This document shows positions 18,983 to 31,479 of a DNA stretch of 64,000 bases, in pieces (position 1 is the stretch's first letter; the number at the start of each line of letters is the position of its first letter). The notes under the pieces were generated by a model. That model saw only the letters and a program-made list of their open reading frames with translations. It was not told the DNA's origin and searched no databases. The DNA lies in assembly GCF_001665625.1 (NCBI RefSeq), contig NZ_LZSY01000172.1, positions 1-64,000 on the forward strand. The letters are read 5' to 3'. Source of the DNA: Mycolicibacterium peregrinum. GTDB lineage: Bacteria; Actinomycetota; Actinomycetes; Mycobacteriales; Mycobacteriaceae. A program made the translations under genes and the position numbers.

Positions 18983-19008
18983 TCGGCGAGCCTAGGACGG
19001 TACTGGAT

Positions 19009-19028
19009 ATCTGTCCAGGTGAACAGAT
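19009..19028. promoter_or_regulatory. Inverted repeat, candidate ArsR-type operator for nicT
   Basis: ATCTGT-N8-ACAGAT is a perfect 6-bp inverted repeat centred about 36 bp upstream of the nicT ATG, in the 56-bp gap after the ArsR gene. Geometry fits winged-helix metalloregulator sites. Confidence 0.5.
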
Positions 19029-19038
19029 GAGCACGGTG

Positions 19039-19368
19039 TCAGCCGTGCCGGGCCCCGATCCAGTGCAGTAGGTCGTGCACGGTCTCGTCCTCGAGCCGGT
19101 AGTTCACCGTCCGGCCGGCCCGGGTGGAGGTGACCCAGCCCTGGTCCCGGAGCACACGCAACGCCTGGGAGACGGCGTTTTCCGAGCGGCCGAGAGCCGT
19201 GGCCAAGTCACTGACACAGATGCCCGGCGCGCGGTGCAGGCCGAGCAGGATCTCCAGCCGGTGCGGGTCGGACAGCAGGTCGAAGCGCTGCGCCCACCCT
19301 GGGGTGTCGACGTCGGCCAAGGCCGACGACGCGCGTTCGACCTGGACCTGTTTACCGTGCCGGTCCAC
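19039..19368 (-). CDS. ArsR/SmtB-family transcriptional regulator
   Basis: A 109-aa winged-helix regulator. The HTH is ICVSDLATALGRSENAVSQALRVLR and the wing is STRAGRTVNYRL, both typical of ArsR/SmtB proteins. A C-terminal HDLLHWIGARHG offers His ligands but no full alpha5 metal site can be confirmed by eye. Because it directly precedes nicT and a perfect inverted repeat, it likely senses Ni/Co and represses uptake. It starts 9 bp after the GntR gene stop, so readthrough from the amine cluster is possible. Confidence 0.85.
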   Translation of the reverse strand: MDRHGKQVQVERASSALADVDTPGWAQRFDLLSDPHRLEILLGLHRAPGICVSDLATALGRSENAVSQALRVLRDQGWVTSTRAGRTVNYRLEDETVHDLLHWIGARHG

Positions 19369-19377
19369 GGTACGAAT

Positions 19378-20109
19378 CTAGTCCAGGAAGCCGTGCAGCA
19401 AGGCCGCCGATCCCCCGACGTGGGCCAGCATGGCCGCGGCGGCCCGCTCTCTGTCACCAGCCAGGATCGCCATCACGATCGCTTCGTGCTGTTCGTCGGA
19501 ATGGGCGATGTTGCGCAGCAGCAGCGGGATCTGATCCAGCAGCGCATTGAGCCGCATGCGGTTCTCGGCGACCAGCGGTACCAGTGACGGCGACCCCGCG
19601 GCCTCCGCGATGGCCAGGTGCAGCCGCGAATCCAGGCGGCGGTAATCGTCGGGCTCGGCCGCGCGGACGTCTTCCAGCCGCGACCACAGGCCCTCCCGCT
19701 CGGCCGCGCTCAACGTCCGTCCGGCCGCCATCCGCGCCGCCCCGACCTCCAGGATCTCGCGCAGCCGCAACGCATCGTCGATCTCCGCGCGCGTCGGACT
19801 CGGACCGTCGGCGGTGTGCCTGGGCAACTCAGCGGCCAGGAAGGTGCCGCCGTACCTACCCCGCTTGGACACCAGATAACCGGCATCGGCGAGCGATTTG
19901 ATCGCCTCCCGGACGGTGTCGCGACTGACCCCGAGCCGCGCGGCAAGCTCACGCTCTGGCGGAAGCGACTCCCCCGGACCCAACACGCCCAGTCGGATCG
20001 TCTCCAGCAGCCGACCCACGGTGTCCTCGAAGGCATTGCCCAGCCGGACCGGACGCAGCAGGGCACCGGCCGTTTCCGCGGCGGGCTGGGGATCCGGTTC
20101 GGCTGTCAT
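19378..20109 (-). CDS. GntR-family regulator, FadR/FCD subfamily
   Basis: A 243-aa repressor-type protein. The N-terminal winged helix has GESLPPERELAARLGVSRDTVREAIKSLA, and the C-terminal FCD ligand domain (residues about 95-235) is all-helical with metal-ligand-like spacing (D..H in DSRLHLAIAEAAG, later SDEQHEAIVMAILAGD). It ends the glnA4-amidase-ald-SDR gene series, 17 bp after the SDR gene, and is the natural regulator of that cluster. The ligand is unknown, probably a pathway amine or acid. Confidence 0.88.
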   Translation of the reverse strand: MTAEPDPQPAAETAGALLRPVRLGNAFEDTVGRLLETIRLGVLGPGESLPPERELAARLGVSRDTVREAIKSLADAGYLVSKRGRYGGTFLAAELPRHTADGPSPTRAEIDDALRLREILEVGAARMAAGRTLSAAEREGLWSRLEDVRAAEPDDYRRLDSRLHLAIAEAAGSPSLVPLVAENRMRLNALLDQIPLLLRNIAHSDEQHEAIVMAILAGDRERAAAAMLAHVGGSAALLHGFLD

Positions 20110-20126
20110 GGCGAGCTACCAGGGTG

Positions 20127-20900
20127 TCACAGGGGCGTCACGTACGCGGAGCTGATGCCGCCGTCGACGAGGAATGTCGAACCGGTGATGAACGACGCGT
20201 CGTCACTGGCCAGGAACGCCACCGCGGCGGCCAACTCCTCGGGTTCGGCGAACCGGCCCAGCGGGATGTGTACCAGCCGGCGCGCGGCACGCTCGGGATC
20301 CTTGGCGAACAACTCCTGCAGTAGCGGGGTGTTGACCGGCCCGGGGCACAGTGCGTTGACCCGGATTCCCTGCCTCGCATACTGCACGCCGAGTTCGCGC
20401 GACATCGCCAGCACGCCGCCCTTAGACGCGGTGTAAGAAATCTGGGAGGTGGCCGAGCCCATCACGGCCACGAACGATGCCGTGTTGATGATCGAGCCCT
20501 TGCCCGCGGGCACCATGTGGCGCAGCGCCGCCCGGCACGACAGGTAGACCGATTTCAGGTTGATGTCCTGCACCCGTTGCCAGGCCGGCAGTTCGGTGGT
20601 CTCGATCAGGTCATCTTCGGGTGGCGAGATCCCGGCATTGTTGAACGCGATGTCGACCGATCCGAATGTCGCCGCCGCAGTATCGAAGAGGTTGTCGACG
20701 GCATCCTGATCGGACACGTCGACCGGGACGAACAACCCGTCGAGTTCTTCGGCAGCGGCCTCTCCGGTGGCAGGGTCGATGTCGCCCACCACGATCGTGG
20801 CCCCCTCGGCCCGCAATCGCCTGCCGGTGGCCAGGCCGATGCCGCTGGCGCCCCCGGTGATCACGGCGATCTTGCCGGCCAGACGTTGGGTCAGATCCAT
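20127..20900 (-). CDS. Short-chain dehydrogenase/reductase (Rv2857c-like)
   Basis: A 257-aa NAD(P)-dependent classical SDR. The cofactor motif is TGGASGIGLATGRRL, followed by NNAGIS and the catalytic Tyr/Lys in ISYTASKGGVLAMSREL. An Asp in VVGDIDPATGE suggests NAD preference. It abuts the aldehyde dehydrogenase gene with no gap and belongs to the gamma-glutamylation cluster, where an alcohol-to-aldehyde oxidation step is plausible. Annotations as 3-oxoacyl-ACP reductase for such proteins are usually generic. Confidence 0.88.
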   Translation of the reverse strand: MDLTQRLAGKIAVITGGASGIGLATGRRLRAEGATIVVGDIDPATGEAAAEELDGLFVPVDVSDQDAVDNLFDTAAATFGSVDIAFNNAGISPPEDDLIETTELPAWQRVQDINLKSVYLSCRAALRHMVPAGKGSIINTASFVAVMGSATSQISYTASKGGVLAMSRELGVQYARQGIRVNALCPGPVNTPLLQELFAKDPERAARRLVHIPLGRFAEPEELAAAVAFLASDDASFITGSTFLVDGGISSAYVTPL

Positions 20901-22265
20901 CTACAGCTCCTCTACTGCGAAAAAGACGTTCTTGGTCTCGGTGAAAGACAACGGTGCGTCAGGCCCCAACTCGCGCCCGAGTCCGGACTGTTTGAAGCCA
21001 CCGAACGGCGTGTTGTAGCGCACCGAGGAATGCGAATTGACACTGAGATTGCCCGATTCCACCGCCCGCGACACCCGCATCGCTCGCGAGAGATTGTCGG
21101 TCCAGATCGAGCCCGACAAACCGTAAGGCGTGTCGTTGGCCAGTGCGATGGCGTCGGCCTCGTCCTCGAACGGCAGCACGGTCACCACGGGGCCGAAGAT
21201 CTCCTCGGTCACGGTCCGGTCCGTACGCTGCGGCGTCAACACCGTCGGCGGGAACCAGAACCCGGGCCCCTCAGGGGCAGACGCCCGGAATGCGACCGGC
21301 GCGCCGTCGGGCACGTAGGACACCACCGACTCCCAGTGCGGACGGGACACCAACGGCCCCATCTCGGTGTCACGCAACGTGGGATCCCCCACGACGACGC
21401 CCTTGACGGCCGGCTCCAGCAGCTCCATGAACCGGTCGTAGACATTGCGCTGCACCAGGATCCGGCTGCGCGCACAGCAGTCCTGTCCAGCGTTGTCGAA
21501 CACGCCGTATGGCGCGGTGGCTGCCGCCTTCTCCAGATCGCAGTCGTCGAAAACGATGTTCGCGCTCTTGCCACCCAATTCCAGGGTCACCCGTTTGACC
21601 TGGGCCGCCGCTCCGGCCATCACCCGCATCCCCACCTCGGTGGATCCGGTGAACACGACTTTGCGGACGCCTGGATGGGTGACGAACCGTTCTCCGACCA
21701 CCGAGCCCTTGCCGGGCAACACCTGAAAGAGCCCCTCCGGCAAGCCCGATGCGATGGCGAGCTCACCGAGCCGGATCGTGGTCAGCGGGGTCCACTCGGC
21801 AGGTTTGAGCACGACGGCGTTGCCGGCGGCGAGCGCCGGGGCGAAGCCCCACGCGGCGATGGTCATCGGGAAGTTCCACGGTGTGATCACGCCGACCACG
21901 CCGAGCGGCTCGTTGAACGTGACGTCCAGACCGCCGGCCACCGGGATCTGCTTGCCGCTCAATCTTTCCGGAGTCGCCGAGTAGAACTGCAGGACATCGC
22001 GGACGTGCCCGGCCTCCCATTCGGCCTGCGCGATCGGGTGCCCGGAATTGGCAACCTCGAGGGCGGCCAGCTCATCAATGTGTGCGTCGACGACACCGGC
22101 GAAGGCTCGCAAGCCTGCCGCCCGCTCGGCCGGAGCCAGCCGGCACCATTTCCGCTGCGCCGCGGCGGCACGCGCCACTGCGTCGTCCACAGCGGCCACG
22201 TCGAGGAGGTCGACGGTGGTCAACAGCTCCTCGGTCGCCGGATTGATGACCTGACTGGATGTCAT
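20901..22265 (-). CDS. aldC: Aldehyde dehydrogenase (Rv2858c/AldC-like)
   Basis: A 454-aa NAD(P)-dependent aldehyde dehydrogenase. The fold includes VVGVITPWNFPMTIAAWGFA, the general-base Glu in VTLELGGKSANIVFDD, the catalytic Cys in FDNAGQDCCARSRILV, and EEIFGPVVTVLPFEDE near the C-terminus. It is somewhat short at the N-terminus. It overlaps the amidase gene by 4 bp (ATGA) and abuts the SDR. In context it should oxidise a gamma-glutamyl-amino-aldehyde to the acid. Confidence 0.92.
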   Translation of the reverse strand: MTSSQVINPATEELLTTVDLLDVAAVDDAVARAAAAQRKWCRLAPAERAAGLRAFAGVVDAHIDELAALEVANSGHPIAQAEWEAGHVRDVLQFYSATPERLSGKQIPVAGGLDVTFNEPLGVVGVITPWNFPMTIAAWGFAPALAAGNAVVLKPAEWTPLTTIRLGELAIASGLPEGLFQVLPGKGSVVGERFVTHPGVRKVVFTGSTEVGMRVMAGAAAQVKRVTLELGGKSANIVFDDCDLEKAAATAPYGVFDNAGQDCCARSRILVQRNVYDRFMELLEPAVKGVVVGDPTLRDTEMGPLVSRPHWESVVSYVPDGAPVAFRASAPEGPGFWFPPTVLTPQRTDRTVTEEIFGPVVTVLPFEDEADAIALANDTPYGLSGSIWTDNLSRAMRVSRAVESGNLSVNSHSSVRYNTPFGGFKQSGLGRELGPDAPLSFTETKNVFFAVEEL

Positions 22266-23101
22266 GAGATCCTTTCTGTTGCATAGGTTCCGGCCGCATC
22301 GACCAGGGCGGCGAACAGTCTCAGGTCATCGAGAGTCTCCTCCGGATGCCATTGCACGCCGACCACGAAGGCCTCGCCGGGTAACTCAACCGCCTCGATC
22401 ACCCCGTCGGCATCCCGGGCGCTGACCACCAGGCCCTCGCCCAGTAGATCGATGGCCTGATGGTGATAGCACTGCGCATCGGAGGAATCGCCGATCAGAG
22501 CCGCCAGTCGGGTGTTCGGCACGGTGCGTACCGTCGAGGTGCCGAACACCGCATTGCCCTTCTGGTGGTGGGTGCTCCCGATGACGTCGGGTAGATGCTG
22601 GTGCAACGTGCCGCCCAGCGCCGCGTTGAGAACCTGCGCCCCGCGGCACACACCGAGCACCGGGATGCCGTGTTGCAGAGCACTTTCCAGCAGAGCGAAC
22701 TCCCACGCGTCACGCCCGCTGTCTGGTTCGTTGGTGGCCGGGTGCGGCTGTTGGCCGTAGCGGGCCGGATCGACATCCGGGCCGCCGGTGATCACCAGAC
22801 CGTCGAGGCGGTCGAGCACCCGGTCGGCGATGTCGCGGTCCACCGCTTGCGGCGGCAGCAGAAGAGCGGTCCCACCGGCCCGGGTGATGCCTTCGAAGTA
22901 GACCTGCGGCAAGAAGCTGGCCCGTACATCCCACACACCCGTCTGCGCCTGCTGCAGATAGGTCGTCATGCCGATGACCGGGTGGACCTCAGTCTCCCGG
23001 CGAGCAGACGTGAAGGTACCCGATATCGGCCCCTTTACGGGACCCACGCTGGGGGCCCCTCCCGCTTGCGGGGGCCTGCTCGCGCTGGATGTCGAGCCCA
23101 T
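22262..23101 (-). CDS. Class I glutamine amidotransferase-like hydrolase (peptidase C26, PuuD-like)
   Basis: A 279-aa gamma-glutamyl amide hydrolase of the PuuD/C26 type. The core starts at HPVIGMTTYLQQ, with nucleophile Cys in VLGVCRGAQVLNAALGG and catalytic His/Glu in VGVQWHPEETLDD. It should release glutamate from a gamma-glutamylated product. The ATG at 23101 lies 1 nt beyond the glnA stop and adds a roughly 45-residue Ser/Pro/Gly extension encoded by an interspersed repeat. The in-frame ATG at 22969 would drop the extension but also the first core strand residues, so the long form is preferred with caution. Confidence 0.8.
   Translation of the reverse strand: MGSTSSASRPPQAGGAPSVGPVKGPISGTFTSARRETEVHPVIGMTTYLQQAQTGVWDVRASFLPQVYFEGITRAGGTALLLPPQAVDRDIADRVLDRLDGLVITGGPDVDPARYGQQPHPATNEPDSGRDAWEFALLESALQHGIPVLGVCRGAQVLNAALGGTLHQHLPDVIGSTHHQKGNAVFGTSTVRTVPNTRLAALIGDSSDAQCYHHQAIDLLGEGLVVSARDADGVIEAVELPGEAFVVGVQWHPEETLDDLRLFAALVDAAGTYATERIS
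23001..23090. repeat. Copy 2 of the interspersed hairpin element, inside a gene 5' end
   Basis: CGAGCAGACG (23001-23010), GGTACCC (23015-23021) and CTGCTCGCGCTGGAT (23076-23090) match the ends of the element at 3779-3846, while the middle differs and contains a GC-rich hairpin CCCGC-TT-GCGGG (23061-23072). It lies between glnA and the amidase core and appears to be translated. Confidence 0.65.
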
Positions 23102-23102
23102 C

Positions 23103-24470
23103 TCAGAGCCGTTCAAAGCCGCGGACCCTTTCCCAGTCGGTCACCGTGGAATTGAACGCAGCCAACTCGACGCGCGCGTTGTTGAGGTAGTGCTCGACGA
23201 CGTCGTCCCCGAACGCCGCGCGTGCCACCTCGGACTTTGCGAACAGCTCAGCCGCCTCGGCCAGGGTGGTGGGCAGCCGTTGCGCCTCACTGGCATAGGC
23301 GTTGCCCGGCAGCGGGTCGGGTAGTTCCAGCTCGTGATCGATGCCATACAGTCCGCCGGCGAGAAGCGCCGACACCGCAAGGTACTGGTTGACGTCGCCT
23401 CCGGGTGTCCGGCATTCCACCCGCATACCAGGCCCGTGACCGACCACCCGCAACGCGCAGGTGCGGTTGTCCATACCCCAGGCAATGGCGGTGGGCGCGA
23501 AGCTGCCGTCGGCAAACCTCTTGTAGGAATTGATGTTCGGAGCGTAGAACAGCGTCATCTCACGCAGCGTGGCCAGTTGACCGGCGATGAAGCTGCGGAA
23601 CATCGACGACATTCCCCGCGGATCGGACTCGTCGGCGAACACAGGAGACCCGTCATCGCCGCGTAGCGAGACGTGGATGTGACAGCTGTTGCCCTCACGC
23701 TCATCGAATTTCGCCATGAACGTCAAGCTCTTGCCGTGCTGGTCGGCGATCTCCTTGGCACCGTTCTTGTAGATGGTGTGGTTGTCGCAGGTGTTGCGGG
23801 CGTGGTCGTAGCGGAACGCGATCTCCTGCTGACCCAGGTTGCACTCTCCCTTGACACCCTCGCAGTACAACCCGGCGCCCTCCATGCCGAGGCGGATGTC
23901 GCGCAGCAGCGGTTCCATCCGGGTGGACGCCATCATGGCGTAGTCGACGTTGTAGTCGCTGGCCGGCGTCAGGCCCCGGTAGCCCGCCGCCCACGCCTCG
24001 CGGAAAGTGTTGTCGAACACCATGAATTCGAGCTCGGTCCCGACGTACGGCACGAGTTCGCGCTCGGCCAGGCGGTCGATCTGCCGGTTGAGGATGCTGC
24101 GGGGCGCCTGTTCGACAGGACGACCGTCGAGCCACGACAGGTCAGCCATCACCAGCGCGGTGCCGGGCAGCCACGGGATCAACCGCAAGGTGCTGAAGTC
24201 GGCTGTCATCACCATGTCGCCGTAGCCGGTTTCCCAACTCGACATCGAGTAGCCGCCGACGGTGTTCATGTCGACGTCGACCGCGAGCAGGTAGTTGCAG
24301 CACTCCGCGCCGTGGGCGGCGACCTCTTCGACGAACAACCGGCCCGAAACCCGCTTGCCCGTCAGCCGGCCCTGCATATCGCAGAAGGCGACGATCACGG
24401 TGTCGATCTCACCCGCCGCCACCATTTGCTCCAGGTCGGCTCGTGCCAGCATGCCGGGGTTCTGGCTCAT
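23103..24470 (-). CDS. glnA4: Glutamine-synthetase-like gamma-glutamyl ligase (GlnA4)
   Basis: A 455-aa type I glutamine-synthetase-fold ligase. Visible are the active-site segments TELEFMVF, GECNLGQQEIAFRYDHA, NSCHIHVSL and NRTCALRVVGHG. The metal/ATP sites are conserved, but the protein lacks the Tyr-adenylylation context of GlnA1. Family members in actinobacteria gamma-glutamylate amines such as ethanolamine or polyamines. ATG 24470 is chosen because AGGAGG lies 8 nt upstream, whereas the upstream in-frame region has no site. It heads the cluster glnA4-amidase-aldC-SDR-gntR. Confidence 0.88.
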   Translation of the reverse strand: MSQNPGMLARADLEQMVAAGEIDTVIVAFCDMQGRLTGKRVSGRLFVEEVAAHGAECCNYLLAVDVDMNTVGGYSMSSWETGYGDMVMTADFSTLRLIPWLPGTALVMADLSWLDGRPVEQAPRSILNRQIDRLAERELVPYVGTELEFMVFDNTFREAWAAGYRGLTPASDYNVDYAMMASTRMEPLLRDIRLGMEGAGLYCEGVKGECNLGQQEIAFRYDHARNTCDNHTIYKNGAKEIADQHGKSLTFMAKFDEREGNSCHIHVSLRGDDGSPVFADESDPRGMSSMFRSFIAGQLATLREMTLFYAPNINSYKRFADGSFAPTAIAWGMDNRTCALRVVGHGPGMRVECRTPGGDVNQYLAVSALLAGGLYGIDHELELPDPLPGNAYASEAQRLPTTLAEAAELFAKSEVARAAFGDDVVEHYLNNARVELAAFNSTVTDWERVRGFERL

Positions 24471-24540
24471 TGCGCACCCTCCTGCCCGTGTGGGACTTGC
24501 CGACCAACCTGACGTCCAGCCGACCATTGTCTCGCCGATG

Positions 24541-24579
24541 ACGTGACGATCGTGCACCGAATTAGCACGATTGTCACGT
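24541..24579. promoter_or_regulatory. 15-bp inverted repeat in the glnA4/permease divergent region
   Basis: Arms ACGTGACGATCGTGC (24541-24555) and GCACGATTGTCACGT (24565-24579) match at 14 of 15 positions around a 9-bp AT-rich spacer. The site lies 71 bp from the glnA4 start and 81 bp from the permease start. It is a strong candidate operator, most simply for the cluster's GntR regulator. Confidence 0.7.
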
Positions 24580-26249
24580 CAAAAGGTAGGACAGCAGACC
24601 AATAAAGTTCTATGGTCCGTTTGGCAGACCGCCCACCGCCCGGCACACGAGGAGCCGCCATGCCCGAGGGGCACGAAGAACTCACCGAACAACTCACGGA
24701 CGACGAACAACATCTCGCCAAACTCGGTTACGTCCAGGAACTGCAGCGGTCCTGGTCAGGATTCTCCAACTTCGCCATCTCGTTCTCGATCATCTCGATC
24801 CTCGCCGGTTGCTTCACGTCGTTCGGATTGGGCTGGAACAACGGCGGCCCTGCCGCCATCGCCTGGGGTTGGCCGATCGTCTCGGTCTTCATCCTGATCA
24901 TCGGATTCTGTCTGGCCGAACTGGTCTCCGCCTATCCCACCTCAGGTGGAATCTATTGGTGGGCTTCCAAACTCGGCGGGCCCAGGGCCGGCTTCTACAC
25001 CGGCTGGCTCAACCTGATCGGCCTGATCGCAATTCTGGCGTCGGTGTCCTACGGCAGCGCGACATTCCTGGACCTCACCCTGGGCACGTTCAGCGAATCC
25101 TGGCTGGCCGGCTACAGCCTGACCCGGGTGTTCATCATTTTCCTGATCATCCTGGCGGTCTCGGCCCTGATCAACATCTTCTCGTCGCACCTGCTGGCCG
25201 TCATCAACAATGTCTCGGTGTGGTGGCACGTCGCCGGAGCCACTGCAGTGATCGCGATCCTGTGGCTACTCCCGGACCAACATGCAAGTGTCTCCGATGT
25301 TTTCGCCAAGACCATCAACAATTCCGGGATCTTCTCCGGCTCGACGTCCGGTTGGGGCTTCCTGCTGTTCGTCCTGCCCATCTCGGCGATCCTCACGCAG
25401 TACACGATCACCGGCTATGACGCGTCGGCGCACCTGTCCGAAGAGACCAAGAGCGCGGCCAATGCCGCCGCGAAGGGCATCTGGCAGTCGATCTTCTATT
25501 CGGCGATCGGTGGCTGGATCCTGTTGCTGTCGTTCCTGTTCGCCGTGCAGAACTCCGACGAGGTATCGGCCAACGGTGGCGCGGTGGCGACCATCTTCAC
25601 CCAGGCACTGGGATCCAAGTGGGCCGGCGTCGTGCTGCTGATCGCCACTGCCGGACAGCTGTTCTGCACCACGGCCTGCCAGACCAGCGCCTCGCGCATG
25701 CTGTTCGCCTTCAGCCGGGACCGCGCGGTCCCCGGACACCAATGGTGGTCGAAGGTCAGTGCCAGCCGCGTGCCCGCCAACGCCGTCATCATCACCGCGG
25801 TGGTCGCGGCCATCATCACCTTGCCCGCCATCGTGCCGGTGAAGATTCCGGTCAACGGTGTGGACGTCCCGTCCCCGGTCGCGTTCTACGCGGTCGTCTC
25901 GATCGGTGTGGTGGGCCTGTACCTGTGCTTCGCGGTGCCGATCTATTACCGGTGGAAGGCCGGCGACTCCTTCGAGCAGGGCAAGTGGAATGTCGGAAAC
26001 AGGTACAAGTGGATGGCACCGGTGGCGATCGTCGAGATCATCGTCACCGCGATCATCGCGATGTTCCCGACCTCGCTCGGTGGCATGCCGTGGGACCCGA
26101 GCTTCGAGTGGAAGTTCGTGAACTACACCCCGCTGCTGGTGGGCAGCGTGCTGATACTGCTGTTCATCTACTGGCACGCCTCGGTGAAGCACTGGTTCAC
26201 CGGTCCGATCAAACAGGTGGACACCGCCAGCACACCCGTCTCCGGTCGA

Positions 26250-29576
<3,327 letters not shown>

Positions 29577-29660
29577 GCGAGGAGAATAGGGCCACTGTCC
29601 GACATGTCCTGGTCACACCCCCGACACACCGCGGGTGGCGCACCGACGCCAGATCCTGTG

Positions 29661-29666
29661 TAGGGT
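29661..29666 (+). promoter_or_regulatory. Predicted -10 element of a leaderless asnO promoter
   Basis: TAGGGT ends 7 nt before the ATG at 29674, the geometry of mycobacterial leaderless promoters, and no convincing ribosome binding site is present. The same hexamer serves the hydrolase at 15453. Confidence 0.55.
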
Positions 29667-29673
29667 CGAACTG

Positions 29674-31479
29674 ATGTGTGGAGCCGCCGGGGAGGTGCGT
29701 CTCGATGGCCGGACACCGGATATTTCAGCGGTGTCGGCCATGGCAGACGCGATGGCACCCAGGGGTCCGGACGCGGCCGGTGTTTGGTCGCAAGGCCGGG
29801 TCGCACTGGGTCACCGCCGCCTGAAAATCATTGACCTGACCGAAGCGGGCGCCCAGCCCATGGTTGATCCCGAACTGGGATTGACCGTTTGCTGGAACGG
29901 CTGCATCTACAACTACCAGGAGCTGCGCCGGGAACTGTCCGGGCACGGCTACCGCTTCTTCTCGCACAGCGACACCGAGGTGTTGCTCAAGGCCTATCAC
30001 CACTGGGGCGACCGGTTCGTCGAGCACCTGATGGGCATGTTCGCGTTCGCGATCGTCGAGCGGGACACCGGCCGGGTGCTGCTGGGCCGGGACCGGCTGG
30101 GCATCAAGCCGCTGTACATCACCGAGGACAACCATCGGATCCGGTTCGCCTCGTCCCTGCCCGCGCTGCTGGCCGGCGGCGGGGTCGACACCCGGATCGA
30201 CCCGATCGCGCTGCACCACTACCTCACGTTCCATTCGGTGGTGCCGCCCCCGTTGACCATCCTGCAGGGCATCAAGAAGGTGCCGCCCGCTTCCGTCGTC
30301 GCGATCGAACCCGACGGCAGCCGGCACACCACGGTCTACTGGTCGCCGGACTTCAGCCGGCACGCCGACCGGGCCGACTGGTCGGAAAAGGATTGGGAGG
30401 ACGCGGTACTGGAGTCACTGCGGCGCGCTGTCGAGCGACGTCTGGTGGCCGACGTGCCCGTCGGGTGCCTGCTGTCCGGCGGCGTCGACTCTTCCCTGAT
30501 CGTCGGCCTGCTCGCCGAGGCCGGCCAACACGGTCTGTCCACCTTCTCGATCGGCTTCGAGTCCGTGGGCGGCGTGGCCGGTGACGAGTTCAAGTACTCC
30601 GACATCATCGCCGAGCATTTCGAAACCGATCATCACCAGATCCGGATCGATACCGCCCGCATGCTGCCCGCCCTCGACGGAGCGATCGGCGCGATGAGCG
30701 AACCGATGGTCAGCCATGACTGCGTAGCCTTCTACCTGCTCAGCCAGGAAGTAGCCAAGCACGTCAAAGTGGTGCAGTCCGGACAGGGCGCCGACGAGGT
30801 CTTCGCCGGATACCACTGGTACCCGCCGATGGCCGAACCGGGCGCGGCCAGCCTGGACGGTTCGGTGGCCAGCTACCGCGGCGCGTTCTTCGACCGGGAC
30901 AGCACCGGAGTGGGCGCACTCATCAGCGACGGATACCGGGCCGACGGTGACCCCAGCGGGGTCTTCGTGACCGATCACTTCGCTGCGGCGGGCGCCGAGA
31001 CCGGTGTGGACCGGGCGTTGCGGCTCGATACCACCGTGATGCTGGTCGACGATCCGGTCAAGCGCGTGGACAACATGACCATGGCGTGGGGCCTGGAAGG
31101 CCGCGTGCCGTTCCTCGACCACGAGCTTGTAGAGTTGGCCGCCACCTGCCCACCGGGCCTGAAGACCGCGTACGGCGGCAAGGGTGTGCTCAAACAGGCT
31201 GCGCGCCGGGTGATTCCGGCAGCGGTGATCGATCGCCCCAAAGGGTATTTCCCGGTCCCGGCGCTGACCCACCTCGAGGGGCCGTACCTGGACATGGTCC
31301 GCGATGCGCTCTATGCGCCGGAGGCCAAGGAGCGCGGCCTGTTCCGTCCCGAGGCCGTCGACCGGCTGTTGGCCGACCCGAACGGCAGGCTGACTCCTCT
31401 GCGTGGCAACGAGTTATGGCAGATCGCGCTGCTCGAGTTGTGGCTGCAGCGCCACGGTGTGACGGGAGCCGCGGCATGA
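29674..31479 (+). CDS. asnO: N-acetylglutaminylglutamine amidotransferase (AsnB/AsnO-like)
   Basis: A 601-aa class II glutamine amidotransferase. Cys2 directly after the start Met is the nucleophile (MCGAAGEVRL), and RGPDAAGVW and LGHRRLKIIDL belong to the glutaminase half. The synthetase half has the PP-loop LLSGGVDSSLIVGLLAE. The ATG at 29674 is fixed because Cys2 must be exposed. Combined with the fused GNAT/ATP-grasp partner downstream (4-bp overlap), it fits amidation of N-acetylglutaminylglutamine to the osmolyte NAGGN rather than asparagine synthesis. A plain asparagine synthetase role is the alternative. Confidence 0.88.
   Translation: MCGAAGEVRLDGRTPDISAVSAMADAMAPRGPDAAGVWSQGRVALGHRRLKIIDLTEAGAQPMVDPELGLTVCWNGCIYNYQELRRELSGHGYRFFSHSDTEVLLKAYHHWGDRFVEHLMGMFAFAIVERDTGRVLLGRDRLGIKPLYITEDNHRIRFASSLPALLAGGGVDTRIDPIALHHYLTFHSVVPPPLTILQGIKKVPPASVVAIEPDGSRHTTVYWSPDFSRHADRADWSEKDWEDAVLESLRRAVERRLVADVPVGCLLSGGVDSSLIVGLLAEAGQHGLSTFSIGFESVGGVAGDEFKYSDIIAEHFETDHHQIRIDTARMLPALDGAIGAMSEPMVSHDCVAFYLLSQEVAKHVKVVQSGQGADEVFAGYHWYPPMAEPGAASLDGSVASYRGAFFDRDSTGVGALISDGYRADGDPSGVFVTDHFAAAGAETGVDRALRLDTTVMLVDDPVKRVDNMTMAWGLEGRVPFLDHELVELAATCPPGLKTAYGGKGVLKQAARRVIPAAVIDRPKGYFPVPALTHLEGPYLDMVRDALYAPEAKERGLFRPEAVDRLLADPNGRLTPLRGNELWQIALLELWLQRHGVTGAAA

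Noticed and set aside
31086-31475. Upstream extension of the ngg frame (725 aa)
   Set aside because: It overlaps asnO in another frame and has no family similarity; ATG 31476 with ATGA coupling is the natural start.
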